DNA of 64,000 nucleotides, taken from positions 38,874,001-38,938,000 of the forward strand of contig OZ231126.1 in NCBI GenBank assembly GCA_965153355.1, read 5' to 3'. The DNA comes from Flaccisagitta enflata (taxonomy: Eukaryota > Chaetognatha > Sagittoidea > Aphragmophora). Positions within the stretch are counted from its first letter, which is position 1; every line of letters begins with the position of its first letter. Both the position numbers and the translations under genes were made by a program. Positions 11,653 to 22,721 of this stretch are shown in pieces. The notes beneath the pieces are model-generated. The model was not told where the DNA came from. It did no database searches and worked only from the letters and a program-made list of their open reading frames with translations.

Positions 11653-12630
11653 GGCACACTACCAGCCAAAACACGGAATGAGTTGCGGTAGAATGATTGT
11701 CTCTCACTTTGACAGTTTTTGGGTCATTGTAGTGTGTACAATATAAATCTAAAGAAAACTAAATCACTTTTGGGGCGCTTTTTGAAATATATGCAAAAAT
11801 GGTGTAAATTTAGTACATTTTTCATCGTAACTCTTTGTGGTGATCTTTTCTGGTATTTTTGACTGCAGATTCGGATTCAGCAAGTGCTTTGCTGTTCGTT
11901 TGATGGGTCACACTATATATTTTTGAAAAGGAAATAAAAAGTTAATTCTTTCATTATATTGCTATAAAATCTATTTATTTTTAATGATTTTATAACAAAA
12001 AGGAGCTTTTACTTCTTTTTCAAAGGTATATAGTGTGACATATCAAACGAACCGCAAACCACCCACTGAGTCCAAATCTGCGGTCAAAAATACTAAAATG
12101 AATCATCACAAAGCGTTATGATGAAAAATGTACTACCGTATTTCCTCTAATTAGCGCCCGGGGCGCTTACAAAATAGAAAAATGACATTGCCTCTTTTAC
12201 CTTCTAATTAGCGCCCCCTGTAGCAGGTCAAACAAGGAATGAAATACTGAAAAACAAAGTAAAATTGAAAATTTAGGGTAGGAAAAAATACAAATGTATT
12301 ATTCTAACAAAAAAATCCAAACATTAAGTCAGAAAAATAAAAAAACCCATAATGATTGACTGAAAATTTGCCAATCTTTAATGAAACAAAAAGCACAGCT
12401 GAGATAAGATTTTTTCAAAAGAGGGGGGGGGCGCTAATTAGAGGAGGGGCGCTAATTAGAGGAAATACGGTAAATTTGTACTATTTTAGTATATATTTCA
12501 AAAAGCGCCCCAAAAATGATTTAGTACTTTTTAGATTTGTATTATACACACCACAAGGACTCAAAACCTATCAGAGTTGTAGACAATCATTTCAAGTCAA
12601 CTCATTCCTTGTTCTGGCGGACAGTGGGCA
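11653..12630. mobile_element. 970-bp TIR foldback element inside a HINE copy
   Basis: It spans 11657-12626. Ends are CACTACCAGCC and, inverted, CACTGTCCGCC. Inverted similarity runs 130 bp or more inward (ACTAAATCA with TGATTTAGT next to GGGGCGC; later ATATCAAACGAACCGC with GTTCGTTTGATGGGT). GGCA occurs on both sides (11653-11656, 12627-12630), exactly where the HINE consensus has it once. No transposase. Confidence 0.8.
12134..12472. mobile_element. 335-bp MITE with TA target duplication
   Basis: Ends are CCGTATTTCCTCTAATTAGC and its complement GCTAATTAGAGGAAATACGG, bounded by TA on each side. The other arm of the surrounding palindrome shows the empty site as GTACTAAATTT, which proves the insertion and the TA duplication. 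This fits a Tc1/mariner-type MITE. Confidence 0.85.
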
Positions 12631-12900
12631 GGGGCCGTATTTGAGGTCACCTGATCACTTGGACAGGAGCAGTGAGGCCATAGACCCCAAAAAACCAAAA
12701 AAAGTAAAGTGTGACGGATGGATGGACCAACGGATGGATGGACCGACGGACCAACGGACCGACGGATTGACGCACCAACGGACGGACCGACAAAGCGGGG
12801 TGTAGAGTCGCGTAGCACGCTACTAAAAATCGCTCCAAAAAAAATCATGTTTTCGAGTTCATTGACCTTAAAACAATATTCAAAGGTCAGGATACCATAA

Positions 12901-13096
12901 TTTTTAGTCGCGTGCTACGCGACTCTACACCCCGCTTTGTCGGTCCATCCGTCAGTCCGTCCGTCCGTCACACTTTACTTTTTCGGCGTTAATGGGGGTT
13001 TTGGCCTTATTGCTCCTGCCCAAATGTTCCGCTGACCTCAATTATGGCCCCTGCCCACCCGCACGCAACTGGGGTGGCCGTGTATCTGGCCTTGTT
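12901..13096 (-). mobile_element. HINE-type element, subfamily A, reversed, complete
   Basis: Reads TTTTTAGTCGCGTGCTACGC at the left (hairpin end), GTCC microsatellite, then CACGCAACTGGGGTGGCC and CTGGCCTTGTT at the right. It interrupts the foldback arm inside a T-rich stretch, consistent with helentron insertion between T residues. Confidence 0.85.
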
Positions 13097-13249
13097 TTCC
13101 TCTTTTGCTAATATGACATGTTTGGAGGTTCTCAAAAAAATTTCAGGCCATATTTGCAAAAAAAGGGCATATGACCATTTGAAGCGACGTGGTACAACTG
13201 AAAAATGCTGAAAATAGTCATTTTAGGGATTTTTAGAAAAAATTTATAT

Positions 13250-13710
13250 AAAAAGGAAAAAAAATAATTATCATATAATTGTACAGGAACTGTTTATTCG
13301 CTGTGGCTAGGCCAAGTTTGCGGATGCTGTATACAGTGTTTCTTACAGGGACTAATTCTTGGAGTGGGATTGTAAAGAAGTTATAAGTGGCTGATCTCAG
13401 AAAGCCACTTGCTCCATTTTGCCTTACTCTCTTACAGCAAGAAAACCCACCACAATATATTTTTTGGATCGCTCACATAAATCCAAGTTTGAAAAAGGGC
13501 AAATACTTTGTGAGGATATTTTGCTTTTAAGAGACCATTTTTGGTTTTTTTTTTAGACCATAAAAGTATTCCCACTGTGAAAAAAGCTTCTCATTTCAAC
13601 TACAGTGGTGTAGATTAGAAAGCCTGTTGAATGGAAAATTTTCTCACAAATATCACCATTTTCTTTTTTTTTTTACTTTCACCACTTAACTTCTGTCGTA
13701 TCTCAGCAAT
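13250..13710. other. No gene recognised
   Basis: AT-rich DNA within the composite foldback, with poly-T runs. It shows no pairing with either arm and no coding frame that I can support. Confidence 0.4.
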
Positions 13711-13967
13711 TTTTAGTTGCGGACACGCAACTCTATAAGAGGCTTTGTCCGTTCATCCGTCCGTCCGTCCGTCCGTCCGTTCGTCCGTTGGTCCGTTGGT
13801 CCGTTGGTCCGTGAACACGAGTCGAAAAGTGGAAAAATGAGCATTTTGAAGTTTTTTGTGAATGTGTCTGTGTTAGAAAGGGTATTGGGTGGGCTGTTGA
13901 ATGTGGATTGGAGTTTGCTGCCCCTGCCCACCCGTCCGCAACGATATTGTGACCCCGCGTCACTTGT
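13711..13967 (-). mobile_element. HINE-type element, subfamily B, reversed
   Basis: The hairpin end is AGTTGCGGACACGCAACT, followed by CTCTATAAGAGGCTTTGTCC and a GTCC microsatellite. The distal end has GTCCGCAACGATATTGTGAC. The subterminal GTTGCGGAC matches the hairpin arm, differing from subfamily A in the same positions at both ends. Confidence 0.8.
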
Positions 13968-14778
13968 TTTGAAATATGGAGTAAAATTTTGGTGGGAACC
14001 TCCAAAGATATTATATTAGCACAATAGAAAAAAGAATTAGGGTACCATGACATGTTTTCAGCTTAATGAACCAAAAAATTAGATTTTTTTTTAAGCAATA
14101 TTTGATTGTTGTGGTCAAATTTCGCTGTGAACCCCTTTAGAGAGGGCCAAAAAATTTTACATGGACAAAGTTGCATTGATTAGGAATTTCCATATCGGAT
14201 TTGAATGAAATACAACTTTTTTTATCCACAATGGGAAAACATCCAATTTATTTTTCGCTTTAGGGGCCCTTTTTTGTTTTTTTTAGTTCCATAATATCCC
14301 TATCATCTTAGTCCTTGTTTTCATAGTTTATGACATCTCGAAGTGTCCCCAACTATAAATTAAAACTATTGGAACTTCTTTTTGTACCAAATATTTTCTA
14401 AGAATCCAAAAAAATGGCCATTTCGGCGTTTTCTAGTTTTACCACGTTGCTTCAAATGGTCATATCTCGGCCCTTTTTTGTAAATATGGCCTGAAATTTT
14501 GTTTGGAACCTCCAAACATGTTATATTAGCAAAAGAGGATAAAAATGGGGTATCCTGACCTTTGAATATTGTTTCAAGGTCAATAAACTCAAAAACATGA
14601 ATTTTTTGGAGCAATTTTTTGTTTATGGGGCCAAATTTCCCTATGAAGCCATTTTTGAGCCCTATGAAGCCTAAAGCCCTGTGAAGCCAAAATTTTGCAT
14701 GATGATAGTTGCAATAATTAGAAACTTCCATTTCAAATTTGAAAGAATTCCAAGCATTTTTGTAGCCACAATGAAAAG

Positions 14779-16912
14779 CCACAAATCGAGAGATAGATAT
14801 GCGACGTGGCGAAGAAACACCATCTCTCTTCGACCTTCGCGGCTTTCCAAGAAAAATCATTAAAAAACTGCTTCAACCATAATGTAACTGGCTGGAAATA
14901 CACTCAAAATTCCATCTTTTTGTTCTCCACCCAACTGCAAATTTTCATCTCAATCAGTCAACGGGAAGGGTCAAAACTTTGAAAGAAACTACCATCATTA
15001 ATGGGCTTGATTTTATTTCATCATCAAAAAAAATCGCTATCGTGGTCTCACTCTCTCATCGCCTCATATTTGTTTGGAATCTAAAGTCCAAGTTGAATCA
15101 GTTCTCCAACCTCGGTCTTCTTGTGTAACAACTACAGCTAAGAATTTGTGTTACAAAACCGTTTACTCCTTCGCGGCTAAAAAAAAAACTACATCACAGA
15201 ACCAAAGACTGAATCTTACTGAAGGAAATTGTCATCTTACCGTCAACCTAAGATAGATTGTCACAGAGTTGGAAGTTACTGAGCACTGGGGCAGTTGGCA
15301 CAAGCGCCACTCTTTGAGACAAAGAGCTATCTAGAACAGTCTCGGTTTCATCCTGCTCTGACAATCTAATAAAGCTCAAGACATGGAGAAAATACAGCAT
15401 GATATTGCGCAACTGGAAAAAGAGTCAAAAGAAACAAATGAATGGAAAACCGGAATGGATGCTCTACTCATGACCTTCAAAAAAGGTTTTGAAGGTTTTG
15501 AAAAAGTCGTGGAAGGCATTAACAATAATCATACAGCTTTGAATGAAACAATTGCCATGCTAACCATCAAAATGGAAAAACATATCACAGGTGCTGATTC
15601 CTTCAAAGCCCAAGTGGTTAAGCATCAGGTTGCCTCAAAAACCGAATTTGAAGCCTTCAAAGCCCAAGTGGTTAAGCATCAGGTTGCCGCAAAAACCGAA
15701 ATTGAAGTCTTTGGAAAAAAATTGACTAAATCACAACAACAGTTAGATGCAACAAATCGCAAGTTTGCGGAGGAGATGGAAAAAAACAGGCGTATCAAAG
15801 ATGAATTGAAGACCAAGATGGATGCCATTGGAGAAAGAACAACATCAACTGACGTCAGATTACAGGAGCTCCAAACTGAATTTCAAGCCATCAAGGCAAA
15901 AGTGGATGAAACTCACAATTCTGCACAAAGTTCAACCAACCCTGCCACAATGAATAAAGGCTCACCTGTGCAATTTGTTCCAGAATGGGTCTTGCGCGAA
16001 CGAAAGAGAAACAACATCATCATTTTTGGTCAACAGGAAACAGATGACGATCTTGCCATGATCAAATTGCTTGCTGGTGACTTGGACCTGGACCTGGATC
16101 CTTCTACGGACATTGTTCATCATTTTCGTGTTGGAACATCAAACAGTAGCAATTTGCGCCCCCTGGTCGTTAAATTTGTATGCTCAGAAAAAAAGAGGGC
16201 AATGCTCCTGATGGCAAAGAAGCTGAGAGGAATGGAGAAATGGAACGGGGTGATTATCACTCACGACATGACAAAATTGGAATGTCAAGTGGAAAAAGCA
16301 CGGGTGATTAAATTGCGGAAAGATGCTGAACATTTGAACAATTCTCTTACTGCAGATGAAAAAAGCGTCAAGTTTTTCAAAGTTATTGGCGGCCGTCGCG
16401 AGCGAAGAATAGCATGCTTTCCGATTAAATGACTCACTAACTTAGAGACCATAAGAGCACAATGATCAAATCAGATTTTTTTTCTCTCTTTACAAATGGT
16501 TTCTTAGTATCATAAAATCTTTAGTATTTGCTCAGAGAATGATCACTGATATTATTTGCACTTATAAAAGCATCATATTTTCTATTTGGAAGTATTTATA
16601 GTCTTTATTTTCATATATTGGAAAGTCGTTGAAAATTTTGGTGAATATGCAACTTTTTCCTTTACTGATTTACACTTTTGATTTTTAAAACTAGTGACTG
16701 GTCAATTTTGAATATTTTGAACATAGAATTTTCAATTTTTAGCAGTTGCATGGTAACAATTCTCGCTTTTGGTTCTTATGAACTACTGACTGGTTAATTT
16801 TCTTTGCCACGTAAATTGTAATTGTGACGGAACAGCTATCATCTCGAAGAGCAAGTCGTAAAAAGCTTGCTTCCTTTGATAGCTTAAATTTTATATTATA
16901 TTATATTATATT
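14779..16912 (+). mobile_element. ORF1-only LINE-like retroelement
   Basis: About 2.13 kb inserted in a foldback arm. The left flank is GTAGCCACAATGAAAA and the right flank is AAAAAGACTATTTATTTT. The opposite arm (rc of 11550-11585) shows the joined site without the insert. Structure: about 600 bp leader, one intact ORF (15383-16432), about 475 bp trailer, and a (TATAT)n-type 3' tail at about 16890-16910. No endonuclease or reverse transcriptase sequence is present. The layout recalls ORF1-only derivatives of LINEs such as mammalian HAL1. Confidence 0.75.
15383..16432 (+). CDS. LINE ORF1p-like protein (coiled coil plus RRM-like domain)
   Basis: A 349-residue intact frame. In LINEs, ORF1 proteins trimerise through a coiled coil and coat element RNA as nucleic-acid chaperones in the cytoplasm. 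Residues 1-185 are rich in Lys, Glu and Gln with heptad-like spacing (IAQLEKESKE, TIKMEKHI, KKLTKSQQQL, MEKNRRIKDELKT) and contain an exact 18-residue tandem duplication starting FKAQVVKHQV at about residue 74. From about 205, RERKRNNIIIFG, then RPLVVKFVCSEKKRAML and GVIITHDMTK match the RRM-like and C-terminal region of CR1/L2/L1-type ORF1 proteins. The basic tail GGRRERRIACF is also typical. The ATG follows a TATA-free leader. It has no ORF2 partner in the insertion. The intact frame suggests recent activity or selection. Confidence 0.8.
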   Translation: MEKIQHDIAQLEKESKETNEWKTGMDALLMTFKKGFEGFEKVVEGINNNHTALNETIAMLTIKMEKHITGADSFKAQVVKHQVASKTEFEAFKAQVVKHQVAAKTEIEVFGKKLTKSQQQLDATNRKFAEEMEKNRRIKDELKTKMDAIGERTTSTDVRLQELQTEFQAIKAKVDETHNSAQSSTNPATMNKGSPVQFVPEWVLRERKRNNIIIFGQQETDDDLAMIKLLAGDLDLDLDPSTDIVHHFRVGTSNSSNLRPLVVKFVCSEKKRAMLLMAKKLRGMEKWNGVIITHDMTKLECQVEKARVIKLRKDAEHLNNSLTADEKSVKFFKVIGGRRERRIACFPIK

Positions 16913-17783
16913 AAAAAGACTATTTATTTTTTGCTTTAGAGGCCCTTTTTTGGCCTTTTTAGGTACCCCTTAATAGCCCCATTATCATGATTCTTGTTTT
17001 TCCAGTCTCTTACATCCTGAAGTCTCCCCAACTATGAATCATAATTATTGGGACCCCTTTTTTTACCAAATTTTTCTAAAAATCCCAAAAAATGGCCCTT
17101 TTCAGCATTTTTCAGCTTTACCACATCACTTCAAATGGTCATATCACCGCCATTTTTTGGAAATATGGCCTGAAATTTTTTTTGGAACCTCCATACTTGT
17201 TATATAAGCAAAAGAGGAAAAAAAATTGGGGTACCCTGACCTTTAAATGTTGTTTTGAGGTCAATGAACCCAAAAACATGATTTTTTGGGGGCAATTTTT
17301 GGTTTTTGGGGCCAAATTTTCCTATGAAGCCATATAGGGAGAGCCAAAAAATTTCACATGATGGTAGTTACAATAATTAGGAACTTCCATTTCAAATTTG
17401 AAGGGATTCCAATAATTTTTGTAGCCACAATGAAAAAAACAAATATTTTTTTGCTTTAGGGGCCCTTTTTGAGCCTTTTTAGGTACCCCATTATAGCCCC
17501 ACCATCATGATTCTTGTTTTCCTAGTCTTTTACATCATGAAGCATCCCCAACTATAAATTCAAACACTTGGCTTCTATATAAGTACCAAATTTTGGGCAA
17601 AAATACCAAAAAAAGCCATTTTTTGGTGTTTTTTGGGGGCCGTTTCAAAATGCCCCACGTGGGACTCTAAAAAGGTCACGGTTGAATTCCCCAGGTTTTT
17701 TTTACACAAAAATGACCTTTTTCCAGCCTCGCCACTCTTTTTTTTTTTTCAACGTAGCCCAACTTGTGCATGTGGCGGATGTT

Positions 17784-19039
17784 AGTGATCTTGTAAGTGA
17801 TCATATTAGTGATCATATTAGTGATCTTGTTAGTGATTGTGTGAGTGATCATGTTAGTGATCTTGTTAGTGATCACATTAGTGATCCCGTTAGTGATCGC
17901 GCTAGTGATCATGTTAGTAATCTCATTAGTGATTGCATTAGTGATCATGTTAGTAATCTTGTTAGTGTTCGCGTTAGTCATCATGTTAGTGATCTCGTTT
18001 GTGATCATGTTAGTGATCGCGTTAGTGATCTCGTTAGTGATCGCGTTAGTGATCATGTTAGTGATCTCGCTAGTGATCGCGTTAGTGATCATGTCAGTGA
18101 TCTCGTTATTGATTGCGTTAGTGATCATGTCAGTGATCTTGTTAATGACCCCGTTAGTGATCATGTTAGTGATCTCGTTAGTAATCATGTTAGTGATCTC
18201 GTTAGTAATCATGTTAGTGATCTCGTTAGGGATTGCGTTAGTGATCATGTTAGTGATCTCATTAGTGATCGCGTTAGTGATGATATTAGTGATCTCGTTA
18301 GTGATCCCATTTGTGATCATGTTAGTAATCTCATTAGTGATCGCGTTGGTGATCGCATTAGTTATCATACTAGTGATCACATTAGTGATCACGTCAGTGA
18401 TCATGTTAGTGATCTCGTTAGTGATCATGTTAGTGATCTCCTTAGTAATCGTGTTAGTGATCATGTTAGTGATCTCCTTGGTGATGGCGTTAGAGATCAT
18501 GTTAGTGATCTCGTTAGTGATCGCGTTAGTGATCATGTTAGTTATCTGGTTAGTGATCGTGTTAGTTATCATGTTAATGATCTTGGTAGTGATCTCTTTA
18601 GTGATCGCGTTAGTGATCATGTTAGTGATCCTGTTAGTGATCGCCTTAGTGATCATGTTAGTGATCTCATTGGTGATCGCACTAGTGATTATATAAGTGA
18701 TCTCGTTAGTGATCGCGTCAGTGATCATGTTAATGATCACGCTAGTGATCGCATTAGTGATCATGTTAGTGATCTCGTAAGTGATCCTGTTAGTGATCAT
18801 GTTAGTGATCTCTTTAGTGATCGCGTTAGTGATCATGTTAGTGATCAGGTTAGTGATCGCCTTAGTGATCATGTTAGTGATCTCGTTAGTGATCGCGTTA
18901 GTGATCATAGAAGTAATCTCGTTACTGACCGCATTAGTGATCATGTCAGTGATCTCACTAGTGATCCCGCTAGTGATCATGTTAGTGATCGTGTTGGTGA
19001 TCGCGCTAGTGATCATGTTAGTGATCTCGTTAGTGATTA
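17784..19039. repeat. 12-bp GATC minisatellite, main block
   Basis: Roughly 100 units of GTTAGTGATCNN. The variable bases cycle irregularly among TC, GC, AT and CC. The open frames of more than 450 codons on both strands arise from the 12-bp period. The junction with the foldback arm (TGTGCATGTGGCGGATGTTAG) mirrors the left junction, but the repeat unit is not inverted there. Confidence 0.95.
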
Positions 19040-19368
19040 GCATAACAAGAGTTCATACAAAGTCATAGGAAAGTTCTCTATCAAAGGGATATGACTCAAA
19101 ATCATGTATACATACAATCCACAACAAAAAATTGCCCCTGGGACCTCTCAAAATTACCGCCGCCACCCCCCTCATATCCCATAGAAAATGTACAGGAAGG
19201 ATATTTGCCTATGTTTTACTATGGGAAAGGGGGCAGGTGGCGGCGCCAATTTATAGGGGTTCCAGGGTTAAATTTTTTTCAGGAACCATCTGTAAACATG
19301 ATTTTGGGCCATATCGCTCTGATAGAGAACTTTTCTATGAAATCGCATTAATTATTGTTAGGCGATTA
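19035..19368. mobile_element. 324-bp foldback MITE splitting the minisatellite
   Basis: The element 19040-19363 is nearly palindromic: AAAGTTCTCTATCA pairs with TGATAGAGAACTTTT, AAAATCATGT with ACATGATTTT, and CCCATAGAAAAT with ACTATGGGAA. GATTA flanks both ends (19035-19039, 19364-19368), consistent with a 5-bp target duplication inside the minisatellite. Confidence 0.65.
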
Positions 19369-19711
19369 GTGATCCTGTTAGTGATCATGTTAGTGATATC
19401 ATTAGTGATCGCATTAGTGATCATGTTAGTGATCATGTTAGTGATTGCGTTAGTGATCATGTTAGTGATCTCATTAGTGATTGCGTTAGTGATCATGTTA
19501 GCGATCTCGTTAGTGATCGCGTTAGTGATCGCGTTAGTCATCATATTAGTGATCATGTTAGTGATCTCTTTAGTGATCGCTTTAGTGATCTCGTTAATAA
19601 TTGAGTTATTGATCATGTTAGTGATCTCGTTAGTGATCACGTTAGTTATCATGATAATGAACTCGTTAGGGATCACGTTAGTGATCTGGTTAGCGATCAT
19701 GTTAGTGATCC
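19364..19711. repeat. 12-bp GATC minisatellite, distal block
   Basis: About 29 further units of GTTAGTGATCNN, with more variation toward the right end. It continues the main block across the MITE insertion. Confidence 0.93.
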
Positions 19712-21320
19712 CTGGGATGTTCGATTTTGGCTTCTCCGAACATCCCCAGCCCTGGGATGTTCGATTTTGGCTTGTCTGAACATCCCAGGCCCTGGGATGT
19801 TCGATCTTGGCCTCTCCGAACATCCCAGGGCTTGGGATGTTCGACTTTGGCTTCTCCGAACATCCCAAGCCCTGGGATGTTTGATTTTGGCTTCTCCGAA
19901 CATCCCCAGCCCTGGGATGTTCGATTTTGGCTTCTCTGAACATCCCAAGCCCTGGGATGTTCGATTTTGGCTTCTCCGAACATCCCAAGCCCTGGGATGT
20001 TCGATTTTGGCTTCTCCGAACATCCCCAGCCCTGGGATGTTCGATTTTGGCTTGTCTGAACATCCCAGGCCCTGGGATGTTCGATCTTGGCCTCTCCGAA
20101 CATCCCAGGGCTTGGGATGTTCGACTTTGGCTTCTCCGAACATCCCAAGCCTGTGATGTTTGATTTTGGCTTCTCCGAACATCCCCAGCCCTGGGATGTT
20201 CGATTTTGGCTTGTCTGAACATCCCAAGCCCTGGGATGTTCGATTTTGGCTTCTCTGAACATCCCAAGCCCTGGGATGTTCGATTTTGGCTTCTCCGAAC
20301 ATCCCAAGCCCTGGGATGTTCGATTTTGGCTTCTCCGAACATCCCCAGCCCTGGGATGTTCGATTTTGGCTTCTCCGAACATCCCCAGCCCTGGGATGTT
20401 CGATTTTGGCTTGTCTGAACATCCCAGGCCCTGGGATGTTCGATCTTGGCTTCTCCGAACATCCCAAGCCCTGGGATGTTCGATTTTGGCTTGTCTGAAC
20501 ATCCCAAGCCCTGGGATGTTCGATTTTGGCTTCTCCGAACATCCCCAGCCCTGGGATGTTCGATTTTGGCTTGTCTGAACATCCCAGGCCCTGGGATGTT
20601 CGATCTTGGCCTCTCCGAACATCCCAGGGCTTGGGATGTTCGACTTTGGCTTCTCCGAACATCCCAAGCCCTGGGATGTTCGATTTTGGCTTCTCCGAAC
20701 ATCCCCAGCCCTGGGATGTTCGATTTTGGCTTGTCTGAACATCCCAGGCCCTGGGATGTTCGATCTTGGCTTCTCCGAACATCCCCAGCCCTGGGATGTT
20801 CGATTTTGGCTTCTCTGAACATCCTGGGCCTTGGGAAGTTCAATATTTGATCTTCCGAACATCCCAGGCCCTGGGAGGTTTGATATCAGCCTCTCTGAAC
20901 ATCCCTAGCCCTGGGATGTTCGATTTTGGCTTCTTTGAACATCCCAAGCCCTGGGATGTTCGATTTTGGCTTCTCCGAACATCCCCAGCCCTGGGATGTT
21001 CGATTTTGGCTTGTCTGAACATCCCAGGCCCTGGGATGTTCGATCTTGGCTTCTCCGAACATCCCAAGCCCTAGAAATGTTCGATTTTGACATGCCAAGC
21101 ATCCCAGCATGATGTTCATTTTGGAAACCTCTCCCGACATCCCAGCCCTGGGATGTTCGTTATGCTTCTCTCCGAACATCCCAGCCCTGGGATGTTCGAT
21201 TTTAACTTTTGTCTGAACATCAGCCCTGGGATGTTGATTTTAGCTTCTCTAACATCCCCAGCCTAGGATGTTAGGAGTGCAAACATCTGGAACATCCAGG
21301 CCTAGGATGTTCGATCTTAC
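19712..21320. repeat. 40-bp minisatellite of hairpin units
   Basis: About 40 copies of a 40-bp unit. Each has GGGATGTTCG, a loop ATTTTGGCTTCTC, and CGAACATCCC, so every unit can fold into a 10-bp hairpin. Units are near identical from 19712 to about 21060 and then decay. Three units equal 120 bp, so frames stay open in several registers on both strands (502 codons at most); I do not accept these as proteins. Confidence 0.95.
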
Positions 21321-21351
21321 TCCCCCCTCACACACACATACACAAACACAT

Positions 21352-21800
21352 AGAACTAGTCATCCAAGGATCGCACATGGTCATGGCACTGATGCCCAAG
21401 TTGAGCGATCCAGTGAAAAAGTGAGTGAGAGAAAGGGGCCCTAAAGGGCCAATGTCCTGTAGAACACAGGGGGGAATTTCGAGACGTCCGTCCGTCCTGA
21501 GGGCGCTCTAGATGGCTGATTTATGCCACTGAAGGCATATCTTAGGGTTGGAGGGCATAATAAAGGCTTGGAGAGCAGATTTGAGATTTGGTAGGTTGGT
21601 TTTAAGCTTGGAGGGCTGATTGAAGGTCTGGAGGGCAGATTTGAGGTCTGGAGGGCAGATTTGAGGTCTGGGAGGCAGATTTAGGGCATGGGAGGGGGGC
21701 TGATTTGGAGCCAAAAGGTTCGATTTTAGGCCTGGAGGGCTAAATTGAGTCCTGGGAGGGCTAATTTGAGGCCTTGATGGTCAACGGGGGGGGGGGGCAG
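21352..21800 (+). mobile_element. Minisatellite carrier, family E, truncated
   Basis: It starts ACTAGTCATCCAAGGATCGC, then GGGGCCCTAAAGGGCCAATG and TCCTGTAGAACACAGGGG, CGAGACGTCC, and about 300 bp of GGAGGGCAGATTTGAGGTCT-like 20-mers. It is closely related to 40981-41604, but the right end is missing and replaced by a poly-G tract (21787-21799). Confidence 0.75.
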
Positions 21801-22197
21801 ACAGATGTTTTTTTACATGTTAAAAGCCTGATTATTATCATAGAGCTTTGAATATGTTGCTTGATTTCTTAAGCAAACCCAAAAATGAAGTTTTTCTTAA
21901 TGAAAAGTTACCAATCTTCTAAAGAAAATCAAAAAAATTGCAAAATGGAAGTGTTTAAATGTTCATTTGGTTTTAGTTCAATTCACTCAGATCTAATAGA
22001 CAGAGAAAGGCCACTCTTTCAGGGTTTTGCTGCGCCCAGCATCTACCATACTACTATCTAGATCAAAAGTATGTCGGCAATATAAGAATCAGGTTGCATA
22101 TCCATTAAATTATTAAGAAAACATTAATGAAACACATGTGATACTTTCTTTGAGTCTCGTGAACATCAAAACATATCATCAATTTCATCGATATGCT
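21801..22197. other. No gene recognised
   Basis: AT-rich single-copy-looking sequence. No supported frame, RNA gene or repeat. Confidence 0.4.
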
Positions 22198-22347
22198 TTT
22201 TAGTCGTGGACACGCAACTCTACACCTTACCGTGTCGGTCGGTATGTCGGTCCGTTATGAATTTTGTTGAATTCTGAGCGATTATAGCATAACGGCCCCT
22301 GCCTAATCGTCCGCGACTGTTTTGCCGTGTATCCGGCCTTGTTTAGA
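22198..22347 (-). mobile_element. HINE-type element, short variant A', reversed
   Basis: Hairpin AGTCGTGGACACGCAACT at the left, short GTCGGTCG microsatellite, then CCTAATCGTCCGCGACTG and CCGGCCTTGTT at the right. The subterminal motif AGTCGCGGAC pairs with its own hairpin (AGTCGTGGAC). Confidence 0.8.
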
Positions 22348-22721
22348 TGTATTTTGAAGTAGGACGACACAATCTCCTCTCATAACTTGAAAGCAGATTT
22401 TTTAAAGCCCATGCTCAATGGTGTGTGCTCCCCTATCTGTATGTGTCTCCAAAACACTATCTAACACGACACCGGGTTAAGAAGGTAAAGGGATGTGTCA
22501 TGACTACCCTTCGGCGTCAAATAAGCAGCAAAAATTTCCTTAAATAGCTGAAAATATTGTTTAGTCAAGTGCGGTAACTGACAGGAAATGAATTATCATT
22601 TTTTTGCCAATTTGCTTTTGGAGTAGCGCTCTTGTTTTACTTGTCATTTCTTAACAAATTGAGTTGATGTAGTTTCAGAATCTCACCGATTGAAATCTTA
22701 GAATCATTTCTCCTTTCCAAG
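22348..22721. other. No gene recognised
   Basis: AT-rich DNA between two reversed helentron-like copies. Nothing supportable. Confidence 0.4.

Larger units (their letters stand above)
11612..12829 (+). mobile_element. HINE-type element split by a later insertion
   Basis: The 5' part (AACAAGGCCGGATACACGGC to GGGAGGGCA) is at 11612-11656. The 3' part (GGCAGGGGCCGTATTTGAGG to the hairpin and CTAAAAA) is at 12627-12829. A 970-bp element lies between, with GGCA duplicated at the junctions. Confidence 0.85.
10732..17783. mobile_element. Composite foldback element with long inverted arms
   Basis: The left arm begins CCGCCACATGCACGAGTTG and the right arm ends with its complement (CAACTTGTGCATGTGGCGG). 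About 880 bp of each outer arm pairs (10732-11611 with about 16913-17783). Inside each are related blocks of about 500 bp: AAAAATGGCCATTTTTTGGG, GGGGTACCTAAAAAGG, and CCTCCAAACATGTTATATTAG-type motifs. Further partial arms lie at 12830-12900, 13097-13250 and 13968-14778. Later insertions (HINE copies, a TIR element, an ORF1-only LINE) fill the middle. No transposase frame. Confidence 0.75.

Noticed and set aside
17676-20862. Very long ORFs (452-502 codons) on both strands
   Set aside because: They lie wholly in the 12-bp and 40-bp minisatellites; the period or its threefold multiple is divisible by three, so several frames stay open at once. No non-repeat sequence.
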